This document shows positions 42,376 to 51,810 of a stretch of 64,000 nucleotides of DNA, piece by piece; positions within the stretch are counted from its first letter, which is position 1, and every line of letters begins with the position of its first letter. The translations under genes and the position numbers were made by a program. The stretch lies in assembly GCF_025949665.1 (NCBI RefSeq), contig NZ_JAPDFT010000004.1:124001-188000 (forward strand), in the 5' to 3' direction. Source of the DNA: Chryseobacterium viscerum (lineage in GTDB: Bacteria; Bacteroidota; Bacteroidia; Flavobacteriales; Weeksellaceae). The notes under the pieces were generated by a model, which was given only the letters and a program-made list of their open reading frames with translations, was not told the origin of the DNA and made no database searches.

Positions 42376-43362
42376 TCACTTAAGGTGAATAATACTGAGA
42401 AAAATAGCATCAATAACTTTTGTCATTCTCTTTGTATCGAGGGTTTCCAGAGTGTCTGTAGGTTTGTGATAATTTTTATTTCTGAAAAAAGATGAATCCG
42501 TGATCATGAGTGCCGGAAAATCAAAATTCCAATAGTTGAGATGATCGGAAAAGTCTATTCCAGCCACAAATTTAGGTGCTGAAAAAGTTTCTGCCTTGAT
42601 CTGCTTTGAACCTTTAAAATTGCTAATAAAGTTTTTTACAAACGGACCTGCCCCACTGAACTTTTTAGCTAAAGTAATAAAGTCTCCTTTATCACCGTAA
42701 AACCATGAAAGGATCCCTAAAGGAAAGCTCTGTGATCCTTTTTCATCTCTGAAATATCCAATCATTTCCACGCTGGCCATTCCATACACATCAATATTAT
42801 TGTCTTTTAAGTATTTCGCATGGACATAACTTCCCATGTTTTCGGTTCTGAAATAAGGAGGTTCTTCCAAGGTATAAGCCACAAGATCTATTCTATAGTT
42901 CAGCTTTTGTCCTTTAAGCATTCTTGCCAGTTCCAGGAGGGCTGTAACTCCGGTTGCATTATCATCTGCACCCTGCTGATCTCCGCAAACATCGTAATGA
43001 GCGCCTATGATAATCCGTTTTTTGTTTTCTGTTCCAAAAGAGGTAATTACGTTCTTATATATTTTCCCATCCACTTTATATTCCTGGTAAGCGGTGCTGT
43101 CGCCATAGGTATTGAAAGTCTGATGAATATAGTCTGCAATGGTATTCAGCTGATCAATATTTTTATGATTACGGAATTGTGGAGTTTGGGTAAGTGCCGT
43201 CAAATGCTTTTTAACCATAGCGGTGTCTGCTACAACCCGCGAACTTTGTATCAGTATATTTTCCTTACCTGAACCTAACAGGAAAACCCCGGTAATAATA
43301 AATAAGCCTACGAGAAGAAACAGTTTTTTCCTCGTAGGCTTTATTATATTTTTCAGATTCAT
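42376..43362 (-). CDS. M28 family zinc aminopeptidase
   Basis: A 328-aa exported peptidase. A basic N-terminus and one hydrophobic helix (about 15-32) anchor or export it. The M28 co-catalytic zinc site is visible as GAHYDV, then GADDNATGV (bridging Asp), EEPP (general base Glu) and the downstream His in FSDHLNYW. It probably trims peptides in the periplasm. ATG at 43362 begins the anchor; an in-frame start at 43446 would overlap the mutase gene and is rejected. Confidence 0.87.
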   Translation of the reverse strand: MNLKNIIKPTRKKLFLLVGLFIITGVFLLGSGKENILIQSSRVVADTAMVKKHLTALTQTPQFRNHKNIDQLNTIADYIHQTFNTYGDSTAYQEYKVDGKIYKNVITSFGTENKKRIIIGAHYDVCGDQQGADDNATGVTALLELARMLKGQKLNYRIDLVAYTLEEPPYFRTENMGSYVHAKYLKDNNIDVYGMASVEMIGYFRDEKGSQSFPLGILSWFYGDKGDFITLAKKFSGAGPFVKNFISNFKGSKQIKAETFSAPKFVAGIDFSDHLNYWNFDFPALMITDSSFFRNKNYHKPTDTLETLDTKRMTKVIDAIFLSIIHLK

Positions 43363-43369
43363 AGGGTAT

Positions 43370-43398
43370 GCTTTTAATTTCTGTGCTGAAATTAAAGC
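43370..43398 (-). terminator. hairpin between the mutase and M28 genes
   Basis: Minus-strand GCTTTAATTTC / GAAATTAAAAGC, 9 bp past the mutase stop and 7 bp before the M28 start. No strong T-run follows, so it may attenuate rather than stop transcription. Confidence 0.4.
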
Positions 43399-43406
43399 TT
43401 TTCTGT

Positions 43407-45527
43407 TTATTTTTCTAAAAATCTTTCCAGAATTTCCACTGCACATTTCGGAAGATTGGTCCCAGGTCCGAAAATGAAGTCCGCGCCGTTGGCATACAGG
43501 AATTCGTAATCCTGCTGAGGAATTACACCTCCTACCACAATGGTGATATCATCTGCACCCAGTTTGGATAATTCTTCCACAACCTGCGGAACTAATGTTT
43601 TGTGTCCGGCGGCCAATGATGATACTCCTAAAATGTGAATATCATTTTCTACGGCCTGTTTAGCTACTTCTTCCGGTGTCTGGAACAATGGAGCAACATC
43701 CACATCAAATCCCATATCTGCAAATGCGGTTGCTACTACTTTTGCTCCTCTGTCATGTCCGTCCTGTCCCATTTTAGCGACCATTAGTCTTGGGCGGCGT
43801 CCTTCTTCTTCTTCAAATTTCTGAGTCAGATGAAGGGCTTTTTCAAAGTATTCGTTTTTACCGGCATTCATTGCGTATACACCAGAGATTGTTTTAATAT
43901 TTGCTTTATATCTTCCGAAGGTTTCTTCCATGGCATCACTCATTTCGCCAAGGGTAACTCTTCTTCTTGCTGCTTCGATACATAATGCCAGAAGGTTTCC
44001 TTTTCCTGTTTTGGCACTTTCACGGATTTCATTGAGGATTTGTTCTACAGCTTCAGTATTTCTTTCAGCTTTAATGGTGTTCAGCCTTTCGATCTGCTTT
44101 CTGCGGACTTCTGTATTGTCAATGTCTAAGATTTCTATTTGATCTTGTTTTAATGAGGATTTGAATGAATTGACTCCGATAATGAATTCTTCTCCACTGT
44201 CTATTTTAGCTTGTTTCTTAGCTGCAGCTTCTTCAATTCTCATTTTTGGAATTCCGGCTTCAATAGCCTTGGTCATTCCTCCTTCCTGTTCTACCTCATC
44301 AATATACCTCATCGCTTCTTCGATCATTTGCTGGGTAAGGCTTTCTACAAGATTACTTCCTCCCATCGGATCTACAACATCGCATATTCCGCTTTCCTGC
44401 TGAAGAATGATCTGTGTATTTCTTGCAATTTTTGCTGAATAGTCTGTAGGAAGGGCAATAGCTTCATCCAATGCATTGGTGTGGAGAGACTGTGTTCCTC
44501 CTAATGCTGAAGACAACGCTTCTATTGCTGTTCTTGTAATATTATTGAAAGGCTCCTGCTCTGTTAAAGACCATCCGGATGTTTGGGAATGGGTTCTTAA
44601 TGCGAGAGATTTTGGATTCTGAGGATTAAACTGTTTTAAAAGGGTTGCCCAAATGTATCTTGCGGCACGCATTTTAGCAATTTCCATGAAATGATTCATC
44701 CCGATTGCCCAGAAGAAAGATAGTCTTGGAGCGAAATCGTCTACGTTCATTCCTGCTTTGATTCCTGTTCTCACATATTCAAGGCCGTCTGCCAGTGTGT
44801 ATGCCATTTCAAGTACCGGTGTAGCACCAGCTTCCTGCATATGGTATCCGGAAATAGAAATAGAATTGAATTTTGGAATGTTTTGCGAAGTATATTCAAA
44901 AATATCTGCGATAATCTTCATGGAAGGTGCCGGCGGATAGATATAGGTATTTCTTACCATGAACTCTTTCAAAATATCATTCTGAATGGTTCCTGAAAGC
45001 AGATCCTGTTTTACACCCTGCTCTTCTGCAGCTACGATATAGAAAGACAAAATGGGAAGTACAGCTCCATTCATTGTCATGGATACTGAAATCTGATCCA
45101 ATGGGATTTCATTGAAAAGTATTTTCATGTCTTCCACAGAATCGATGGCAACTCCTGCTTTTCCTACATCTCCTACTACTCTTGAGTGGTCAGAATCATA
45201 TCCCCTGTGTGTTGCTAAGTCAAATGCTACTGAAAGTCCTTTCTGTCCTGCAGCAAGATTTCTTCTGTAAAAAGCGTTGGATTCTTCGGCAGTAGAAAAC
45301 CCTGCATATTGACGAACCGTCCATGGTTTTTGAACATACATGGTAGAATACGGTCCTCTCAGATAGGGAGCAATTCCTGGAGAAGTCTGCGTTAATGATT
45401 CATCTTTTACATCATTTTTTTCATAGGATGATTTGAGTTCAAGCCCGTCTTTTTCAAAATTGTAAATCTCTCTTTCCTGAGGTGATACACTAAAATCCGG
45501 TTTTTTCACAGAAATTGTCTTTCGCAT
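43407..45527 (-). CDS. scpA: methylmalonyl-CoA mutase
   Basis: Adenosylcobalamin-dependent enzyme that interconverts methylmalonyl-CoA and succinyl-CoA. The 706 residues hold the complete TIM-barrel substrate domain (RGPYSTMY near 58, WTVRQYAGFS, GYHMQEAGATP near 225, RTHSQTSGWSL) and the C-terminal B12-binding domain (DGHDRG near 587). This is the length of the catalytic chain of homodimeric or large-subunit mutases. No small subunit gene is adjacent: the neighbours are M28 peptidase and a metalloprotease. MeaB is encoded at 36012-37004. Confidence 0.95.
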   Translation of the reverse strand: MRKTISVKKPDFSVSPQEREIYNFEKDGLELKSSYEKNDVKDESLTQTSPGIAPYLRGPYSTMYVQKPWTVRQYAGFSTAEESNAFYRRNLAAGQKGLSVAFDLATHRGYDSDHSRVVGDVGKAGVAIDSVEDMKILFNEIPLDQISVSMTMNGAVLPILSFYIVAAEEQGVKQDLLSGTIQNDILKEFMVRNTYIYPPAPSMKIIADIFEYTSQNIPKFNSISISGYHMQEAGATPVLEMAYTLADGLEYVRTGIKAGMNVDDFAPRLSFFWAIGMNHFMEIAKMRAARYIWATLLKQFNPQNPKSLALRTHSQTSGWSLTEQEPFNNITRTAIEALSSALGGTQSLHTNALDEAIALPTDYSAKIARNTQIILQQESGICDVVDPMGGSNLVESLTQQMIEEAMRYIDEVEQEGGMTKAIEAGIPKMRIEEAAAKKQAKIDSGEEFIIGVNSFKSSLKQDQIEILDIDNTEVRRKQIERLNTIKAERNTEAVEQILNEIRESAKTGKGNLLALCIEAARRRVTLGEMSDAMEETFGRYKANIKTISGVYAMNAGKNEYFEKALHLTQKFEEEEGRRPRLMVAKMGQDGHDRGAKVVATAFADMGFDVDVAPLFQTPEEVAKQAVENDIHILGVSSLAAGHKTLVPQVVEELSKLGADDITIVVGGVIPQQDYEFLYANGADFIFGPGTNLPKCAVEILERFLEK

Positions 45528-45619
45528 TCCAATTATTTTTGTCCCCGTAAAGTTAATTTTTTTGAACGAAACATGAAACTTCTGTTAACGTTCTGTTTTT
45601 CTATTTTTTAGGGAAAGAA

Positions 45620-45645
45620 AAAGGCCGGACAAATGCCCGGCCTTT
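45620..45645 (-). terminator. terminator of the metalloprotease gene
   Basis: AAAGGCCGG / CCGGCCTTT stem with flanking A and T runs, 20 bp past the metalloprotease stop. Confidence 0.85.
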
Positions 45646-45665
45646 CTTATTGGTATATCGTCTGC

Positions 45666-48600
45666 TTATTTTTTGATAAGCTTCGTATTGTAAGTATTTT
45701 TGTCATCTTTTATCGTGATTACATACATACCTTTGATTAATGAAGCAACATTAATTCTTTGTCCATCAATCTGCCCTTCCTGAGCTAATCTTCCGTCAGC
45801 AGTATAGATTTTATAATCTGCTTTTCCTTTAAGATTTTTCACTTCTACGAAAGTATCTGCAGGGTTCGGATAAATTGAAATTTCGGTTGATTTAACATCT
45901 TTTGTTTCGTTTACAGCAAGAGTACCTGTAATTTTCACAGGCAGATCCATTACTGAACCTCCTCCAGTTGAGATGTCTCCACATGCACTTGCTAAAGCAG
46001 CAGTATTATACTTTGTAACAATTCTCATTCTTAAAAGCTTATCTCCAGCATATGTTGTTGAAGGCACTGTAAAGTTTTGTGCTCCAAAACTTACACTACC
46101 CGGAGGAACTCCTCCTGAAACAGTAATTACTCTTTCAGATATCTCAAACACTCCATTTCTGTTATAATCAATCCAAACAGAAAGATTTAAAGGAACATTC
46201 GAGTTACTAAATGCTTGTCTCACTACGGGTGTAATAGCGTATGCTGTTCCCTGAACCAAATTAACAATCTTGCTAGGATCCTCAGATAAATCTTTATATG
46301 ATCTTAATGAAGGATCATCATAAACAAGGTTTGATATTGTTACTTTTCTGATTGCTCCGACATACGATGTCCCTGAATTCATTATACAGTAATCTATTCC
46401 AGTCTTTAAGCCATTTGTTTTAAATACATAATTATTAGAGAATGCACCAGGAACACTATTTACAACAGTTGCTACCTGTACTTCATAATTTGTTTCATCT
46501 TCAAGACCTGTTAATACAACTGAATTCGTTGTACTTGTTGTATTTGACCAGCTTGAAACGCCTTGTTTTCTATAGTTAACAGAATAAGTTGCTCCAGGTA
46601 CGCTATTCCAAGATGCTCTGGCTGTTGTCTTAAACACCTCTGTGCTTATTGTTGTAAGCCCTGTTGGAGCAGCAGTTGTAGAAGTAGGTGCATCTGCAAC
46701 AGTAACCTGAGGAGAAACGGCATAGAAAACGTTACCAATTGATGATACTCTCAACTTAATTGGTGTCGTAATTGTATTTGGCATCTGCACTGTGAAGCTA
46801 CCTGTATTAGGTGTAGAAGCTACTAAGTCTGTCCAGGTTGCTCCATTATCTGAAGTATAATCAATCTTTACGTTAGGTGAGTTATAAGGAGCTGTATTTG
46901 TATTGGCTACTTCCCACTGAATAACGTTATTAGCATTTTTATATAATACTGATGATGCAGTAAGTCCGTTAAACTTAAAAGGACCATCATTTCCAATGAC
47001 TGTATTAACTTCTGAAGAAGATAGCATTGGTCTTTGTGCGTTTTGATCTCTAACAGTTACGGCATAACTTACCGTTCTAGGAACATAAGATACAGTTTCC
47101 CAATTTGGATTAGGATTATTTGCAGCATCAGTTTTATTAGTCAGAATTCCATTCATCACTAGAGGAAGGCTTGGGAAATATCTTCTTCCACTAGCTGTTC
47201 CAAAACGTGATCTTGTTAAAGCCCCCTGTGTATTGTATCCCCATCCTGTATCTCCGGAAATTGAAGCTAGGGCGGTAACACTATTTGTCTGCTCCCATGT
47301 GTAATTAATAGCATCTCCTTCTGCATCTGTTGCGGATGCATCAAGATAATAGGCGGTTCCTTTAGGAACTGTATATGACGTAAGTGCCGCTATTACAGGT
47401 GGTGTATTATTAGTAATATTTTCTGACGTACCACATGTTGCAGGCTTACCTTCTAAATTCGTTAAAATCTGATCCACGGATTTATAGTGGAAATAGGCAT
47501 CTGAAGACATTTGAACATTATCACTTGTAATCCCCGCATATCCCATAATAGTAGTTCCTCCTCCTGGTTCTACATTAACATTACTTCCTTCCGATTTATT
47601 TGAAAATGTATGATTCCCTCCTAACTGATGCCCCATTTCATGAGCTACATAATCAATATCAAAAGAATCTCCACTTGGAACATTATTAGATGGTGAAGTA
47701 AACCCTGATCCTTTACCCGCAGGTACACTAGTGGTAGGGTCGACACATATACAACCTATACATCCGGCATTTCCACCTCCTCCTGAAGCACCGAATAAGT
47801 GTCCGATATCATAGTTTGCATTAGTTACCCCAGCTGTCATAGCATTCTGAAGTTCAAGATTCCAAGCTCCAGCTACACCATCATCAGCAATTGAATAAGG
47901 GTCTGTATTTGGATCTGTATAGATAACATTCGGGAAGTTCTGAACCAATAATTTTATTCCAAAGTCTTTTTGAAATACTCCATTCACACGGCTCATCGTG
48001 TTGTTGATTGCAACCAATGCCGGGGCTCTCTTTTGATCATCAGTAGCTGTAGCAGGTACACCAGCCAAATTCATAAAGTATTGGGTATATTCTCCTGTAA
48101 CAGAAACTGCTAACCTGTAAGTTCTGAATTTTGTACTTGATGGTCTGTTAGTGATTCCTACGTTAGAAAGAGTCTTTTTTCCATTAGCTTCTAATGCTTT
48201 AATGTCTTTAAAATTCTTTTCATCTGTAGCACATTCAAATCCGTGTTCGCTTTCTGTTCTGTTTGTTTTATAGAAAACACCATAAACCTGTTTATCTGTA
48301 GTAATAGGTTCTATGAACTGAAACTTTCCGTCTTTGATAATCATTGACTGCATTTCAGTAGGTGCAGTACTGAATCTTACGTATTTCCCTGGATCATCAA
48401 CTCCTACTCCTACATAAGACCCTAACTGATATCTGTCTGCCATAGATTTTTCCATAACAGGGTCGCTATATACTGCAAACTTTTCAATCTTTCCTTCTGC
48501 AGTAGGCAGAGATACAATAACAGCCTGAGCTCCTTTTCCTGTCTCTACAGCATCTTTTAAAATATTCCTAAGCGACTGAAGATCAAACCTGTAAGAGTAT

Positions 48601-48719
48601 TGAACTTCTACTTCTTTTCTGATCTGAGATGTTCTTTGTGAGGCCGGTTCCCACCTCTGTGCATTAAAACTGGACAATCCAGCAGCCAATGCACAAACCA
48701 GTAAAATTCTTTTTTTCAT
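45666..48719 (-). CDS. secreted reprolysin-like metalloprotease with FN3, GEVED and T9SS domains
   Basis: A 1017-aa secreted zinc protease. A signal peptide (about 1-20) and propeptide precede a catalytic domain with the metzincin motif HEMGHQLGGNH (about 360-370) and a Met-turn IMGY (about 392). A fibronectin type III-like domain (about 685-765) and a GEVED domain (about 790-930, with VWIDYNRNG and LRMRIV) follow, then a type IX secretion C-terminal domain starting at ISIYPNP (about 950). It is exported to the cell surface or medium. Single gene with terminator. Confidence 0.9.
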   Translation of the reverse strand: MKKRILLVCALAAGLSSFNAQRWEPASQRTSQIRKEVEVQYSYRFDLQSLRNILKDAVETGKGAQAVIVSLPTAEGKIEKFAVYSDPVMEKSMADRYQLGSYVGVGVDDPGKYVRFSTAPTEMQSMIIKDGKFQFIEPITTDKQVYGVFYKTNRTESEHGFECATDEKNFKDIKALEANGKKTLSNVGITNRPSSTKFRTYRLAVSVTGEYTQYFMNLAGVPATATDDQKRAPALVAINNTMSRVNGVFQKDFGIKLLVQNFPNVIYTDPNTDPYSIADDGVAGAWNLELQNAMTAGVTNANYDIGHLFGASGGGGNAGCIGCICVDPTTSVPAGKGSGFTSPSNNVPSGDSFDIDYVAHEMGHQLGGNHTFSNKSEGSNVNVEPGGGTTIMGYAGITSDNVQMSSDAYFHYKSVDQILTNLEGKPATCGTSENITNNTPPVIAALTSYTVPKGTAYYLDASATDAEGDAINYTWEQTNSVTALASISGDTGWGYNTQGALTRSRFGTASGRRYFPSLPLVMNGILTNKTDAANNPNPNWETVSYVPRTVSYAVTVRDQNAQRPMLSSSEVNTVIGNDGPFKFNGLTASSVLYKNANNVIQWEVANTNTAPYNSPNVKIDYTSDNGATWTDLVASTPNTGSFTVQMPNTITTPIKLRVSSIGNVFYAVSPQVTVADAPTSTTAAPTGLTTISTEVFKTTARASWNSVPGATYSVNYRKQGVSSWSNTTSTTNSVVLTGLEDETNYEVQVATVVNSVPGAFSNNYVFKTNGLKTGIDYCIMNSGTSYVGAIRKVTISNLVYDDPSLRSYKDLSEDPSKIVNLVQGTAYAITPVVRQAFSNSNVPLNLSVWIDYNRNGVFEISERVITVSGGVPPGSVSFGAQNFTVPSTTYAGDKLLRMRIVTKYNTAALASACGDISTGGGSVMDLPVKITGTLAVNETKDVKSTEISIYPNPADTFVEVKNLKGKADYKIYTADGRLAQEGQIDGQRINVASLIKGMYVITIKDDKNTYNTKLIKK

Positions 48720-48796
48720 AATTATTGAATTAATTTAGAATTAATAAACTTTAAATATCCGCCATAAAAATACTAATTATAAACACAACAACATAG

Positions 48797-48835
48797 AAAA
48801 AACGGCTTATTTTAAATTAAATAAGCCGTTTTTTT
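48797..48835 (-). terminator. terminator of the prolyl oligopeptidase gene
   Basis: AAAAAACGGCTTATTT / AAATAAGCCGTTTTTT long stem, 22 bp past the stop. Confidence 0.88.
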
Positions 48836-48856
48836 GAAATATTTCTATTTCATAAA

Positions 48857-50959
48857 CTATTTCTTTATTCCCATCTCAAACAAAGCAAATGATATAAGAT
48901 CTGCATTTTCACTAATTACCTGATCTGTTGCTCTTCCTGCTCCATGACCTGCATTTTTTTCAATTCTCAAAAGAATAGGGTTTTTACATGCCTGTTTTTC
49001 CTGAAGTTCAGCTCCAAACTTGAATGAGTGTGCCGGAACTACTCTGTCATCATGATCACTGGTGATAATCATTGTTGATGGATAGCAAGTTCCTGCTTTT
49101 ACATTGTGTACAGGAGAATATGACTTAAGATATTCGAACATTTCTTTACTGTCTTCTGCTGTACCATAGTCATAAGACCATCCTGCTCCGGCTGTAAATT
49201 TATTATATCTCAACATATCCAAAACACCTACTCCCGGGAAGGCTACTCTTGCCAGATCCGGTCTCATCGTCATTGTAGCACCTACCAGTAATCCCCCATT
49301 CGACCTCCCTGAAAGAGCCATATATTGTTTTGAAGTATAACCTTTGCTTTGAAGATATTCCCCAGCAGCAATAAAGTCTTCAAAAACATTTTTCTTTTGT
49401 TGCTTTGTTCCGGCATCGTGCCATTTTTTACCATACTCGCCTCCACCACGGATGTTTGGAACAGCATAAATACCGCCATTTTCCATCCAGATAGCATTTA
49501 CTACAGAGAATGATGGCTGCAGACTGATGTTGAAACCTCCGTAAGAGTATAGAATAGTAGGGTTTTTACCGTCAAGCTTAGTTCCTTTTTTATAATTGAT
49601 CATCATAGGAACTTTTGTACCGTCTTTTGAAGTATAGAATACCTGTTCTGAAACATAGTCGTCCGGATTAAACTTCACTTTAGGTTTTTGGTACACTTCA
49701 GATTTCCCTGAGTCTACATTGAATTTATAAGTGGTTCCCGGTGTAATATAATTGCTGAAAGAAAAGTAAACATCTTTCTCTTTTTCTTTTCCTCCGAATC
49801 CTGAAATATTTCCTTTACCCGGAAGTGCAATTTCTCTGATCAGTTTTCCAGTCTTATCAAACTGTTTTACCTGATCTATGGCATCAATCATATAGGTTGC
49901 AAAGAAATATCCACCGCCTGAAGAAATTCCTACCACATTTTCAGTTTGTGGAATTACATCCTTCCATGTTGCCGGAGCAGGATTGTTTATTGTTGTTTTT
50001 ACAAGACGCATATTCGGAGCATCTTTGTCTGTAAAAATGAAAAGATCATCACCTTGCGTATCTACTATGCTGGCATTGATATCAAATCCGCTCATAATTT
50101 GTACAAAGTCTCCCCCTTTTTGAAGATCTTTGATATACAGTTCATTACCATTGGTAGCATTAGCCGCAGAAATAATAAGATATCTCTGGTCTTCAGAAAC
50201 TCCTGCACTTAAATATCTTCTTGGTGTTTTATCACCTCCGAAAATCAATTTATCAGCAGACTGCTTTGTTCCCAGCTTATGAAAGTATACTTTATGCTTG
50301 TCCGTCATTCCGGAAAGTACAGTTCCTTCTTTTGGCTTATCGTAGCTTGAATAATAGAATCCTTCGTCACCCTGCCAAGAAATTCCACTGAATTTTACAT
50401 CCAGTAATGTTTCATCAATCTGTTTTTTGGTAACTGCATCGATGATGATAATCTTATTCCAGTCGCTTCCTCCTTCAGAAATAGAGTAAGCAGCAAGGTT
50501 TCCTTTTTTATTGAACGAAAGATTGGAAAGGGAAGTCGTTCCTTTTTCCGAAAATTTATTAGGATCTAAAAATACTTCTGTAGCATTGGTTTTGTTGTTT
50601 GTTCTGTACAAAACAGATTGCGCCTGCAGACCATCGTTTTTATAATAATAGGTATAATCTCCCTCTTTGAAAGGAGCTGAAATTTTTTCATAATTCCAGA
50701 TTTCCTTCAACTGATTTTTAATTTTATCCCTGAATGGAATTTTAGAAAGATAATTTTGGCTGTAAGCAACTTCTTCATCTACCCATTTTTTTGTAGGCTC
50801 CGAATCGTTTTCCAGATCTCTGAAAGGATCAGAAACAGCGTTTCCGAAATAGGTATCTGTCTGGCTTCCTTTTAATGCTTTAGGATAAATCATTTTCTGA
50901 GAATAAAAAGATGCTGAAAATAAAACTCCAGCAGTTAACAATATAGGTTTAAAATTCAT
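48857..50959 (-). CDS. prolyl oligopeptidase (S9A), exported
   Basis: A 700-aa serine peptidase that cleaves after proline in short peptides. A signal peptide (about 1-20) sends it to the periplasm. A seven-bladed propeller region (about 70-420) gates the active site. The catalytic triad is visible as Ser in SGRSNGG (about 553), Asp in SDHDDRV (about 637) and His in NAGHGAGR (about 672). The length fits the family. It is a single transcription unit. Confidence 0.93.
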   Translation of the reverse strand: MNFKPILLTAGVLFSASFYSQKMIYPKALKGSQTDTYFGNAVSDPFRDLENDSEPTKKWVDEEVAYSQNYLSKIPFRDKIKNQLKEIWNYEKISAPFKEGDYTYYYKNDGLQAQSVLYRTNNKTNATEVFLDPNKFSEKGTTSLSNLSFNKKGNLAAYSISEGGSDWNKIIIIDAVTKKQIDETLLDVKFSGISWQGDEGFYYSSYDKPKEGTVLSGMTDKHKVYFHKLGTKQSADKLIFGGDKTPRRYLSAGVSEDQRYLIISAANATNGNELYIKDLQKGGDFVQIMSGFDINASIVDTQGDDLFIFTDKDAPNMRLVKTTINNPAPATWKDVIPQTENVVGISSGGGYFFATYMIDAIDQVKQFDKTGKLIREIALPGKGNISGFGGKEKEKDVYFSFSNYITPGTTYKFNVDSGKSEVYQKPKVKFNPDDYVSEQVFYTSKDGTKVPMMINYKKGTKLDGKNPTILYSYGGFNISLQPSFSVVNAIWMENGGIYAVPNIRGGGEYGKKWHDAGTKQQKKNVFEDFIAAGEYLQSKGYTSKQYMALSGRSNGGLLVGATMTMRPDLARVAFPGVGVLDMLRYNKFTAGAGWSYDYGTAEDSKEMFEYLKSYSPVHNVKAGTCYPSTMIITSDHDDRVVPAHSFKFGAELQEKQACKNPILLRIEKNAGHGAGRATDQVISENADLISFALFEMGIKK

Positions 50960-51002
50960 ACTGATCGGTTTTTCTCAAAAATACGCAAAGTATGTGAAAT
51001 AA

Positions 51003-51030
51003 AAAAAGTCCCTTTGTATTGGGACTTTTT
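51003..51030 (-). terminator. terminator of the gene at 51054-51731
   Basis: AAAAAGTCCC / GGGACTTTTT stem with long T-run. Confidence 0.88.
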
Positions 51031-51053
51031 ATTCTTTATAGTAGTTTTTTTAA

Positions 51054-51731
51054 CTATTCATTGGCTCCGAAGCTTTCAAAATAGAAATCAGTAAGATTGG
51101 AAACAATCTCATCGGGACTTCCATTCCAATAGTATATTTTATCACCTTCTTTAAGTTCGTATAAACTAAAGTTTTGATCTGTTGTTACGGTCTTATCCGC
51201 ATTTTTGAAGTCCTGAGCTGCCTGAATCAAATATTTTTTCAGATCCTCAGCTTTTACTTTATTAAGCTCCCCCTTTGGTCCTGAAGTCAGTTTTGATGGA
51301 ACCAGGAAACTCACAGAATAACTTATTTCTGCAATTTTTTGCCCTTTAACATATTCATTAGGAACTACTTTTACATTTTTAACTGTTAATTTTCCTGTTT
51401 TAAAATTCCCAAACATTGCGGTGAAATACTCTTCCGCCTCTTTTTTACAAGCTGCAGCCGTAGCTTTAGGGAAAGCAGACAGGAAATTCTCTACACTGCC
51501 GTTCATCATTTCTTTTGAAGTTTCTTTAAAATCTACCTGATAAGCATTCTGCCCTTCTACTGTTGGTTTCAAATAATCATTCAGCTTATTCAATGCAGCG
51601 TCGTCATTATTCACAAAAGTTCCGAAGAATAACTCAAATGCTTCTTTAGGTTTCTTTACTTCAGTTTGAGCCATAAGGTGTTGCCCCATCATAGTAAGCA
51701 GCAACAGCAAAATAATTTTGTAATTTTTCAT
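51054..51731 (-). CDS. hypothetical exported protein
   Basis: A 225-aa protein with a signal peptide (cut after MAQ near residue 22). The mature part is Lys-rich with mixed alpha/beta character and no known motif. ATG at 51731 is chosen because it begins the signal peptide. It is bracketed by terminators and is likely a single-gene unit. Function unknown. Confidence 0.7.
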   Translation of the reverse strand: MKNYKIILLLLLTMMGQHLMAQTEVKKPKEAFELFFGTFVNNDDAALNKLNDYLKPTVEGQNAYQVDFKETSKEMMNGSVENFLSAFPKATAAACKKEAEEYFTAMFGNFKTGKLTVKNVKVVPNEYVKGQKIAEISYSVSFLVPSKLTSGPKGELNKVKAEDLKKYLIQAAQDFKNADKTVTTDQNFSLYELKEGDKIYYWNGSPDEIVSNLTDFYFESFGANE

Positions 51732-51764
51732 AGTATATATTTTATGTTTAGTTATTTGAAAAAG

Positions 51765-51792
51765 CAAAGCCCCTGAAGGATCAGAGGCTTTG
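51765..51792 (-). terminator. prfA terminator
   Basis: CAAAGCC-CTGA / TCAG-GGCTTTG stem (one bulge) with a T-rich tract on the minus strand, 18 bp past the prfA stop. Confidence 0.7.
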
Positions 51793-51810
51793 TTTTTATT
51801 TTTTCTAATT

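Noticed and set aside
42820..43272. 150-codon plus-strand frame antisense to the M28 peptidase
   Set aside because: Shadow of a well-supported zinc peptidase; no domain or promoter.
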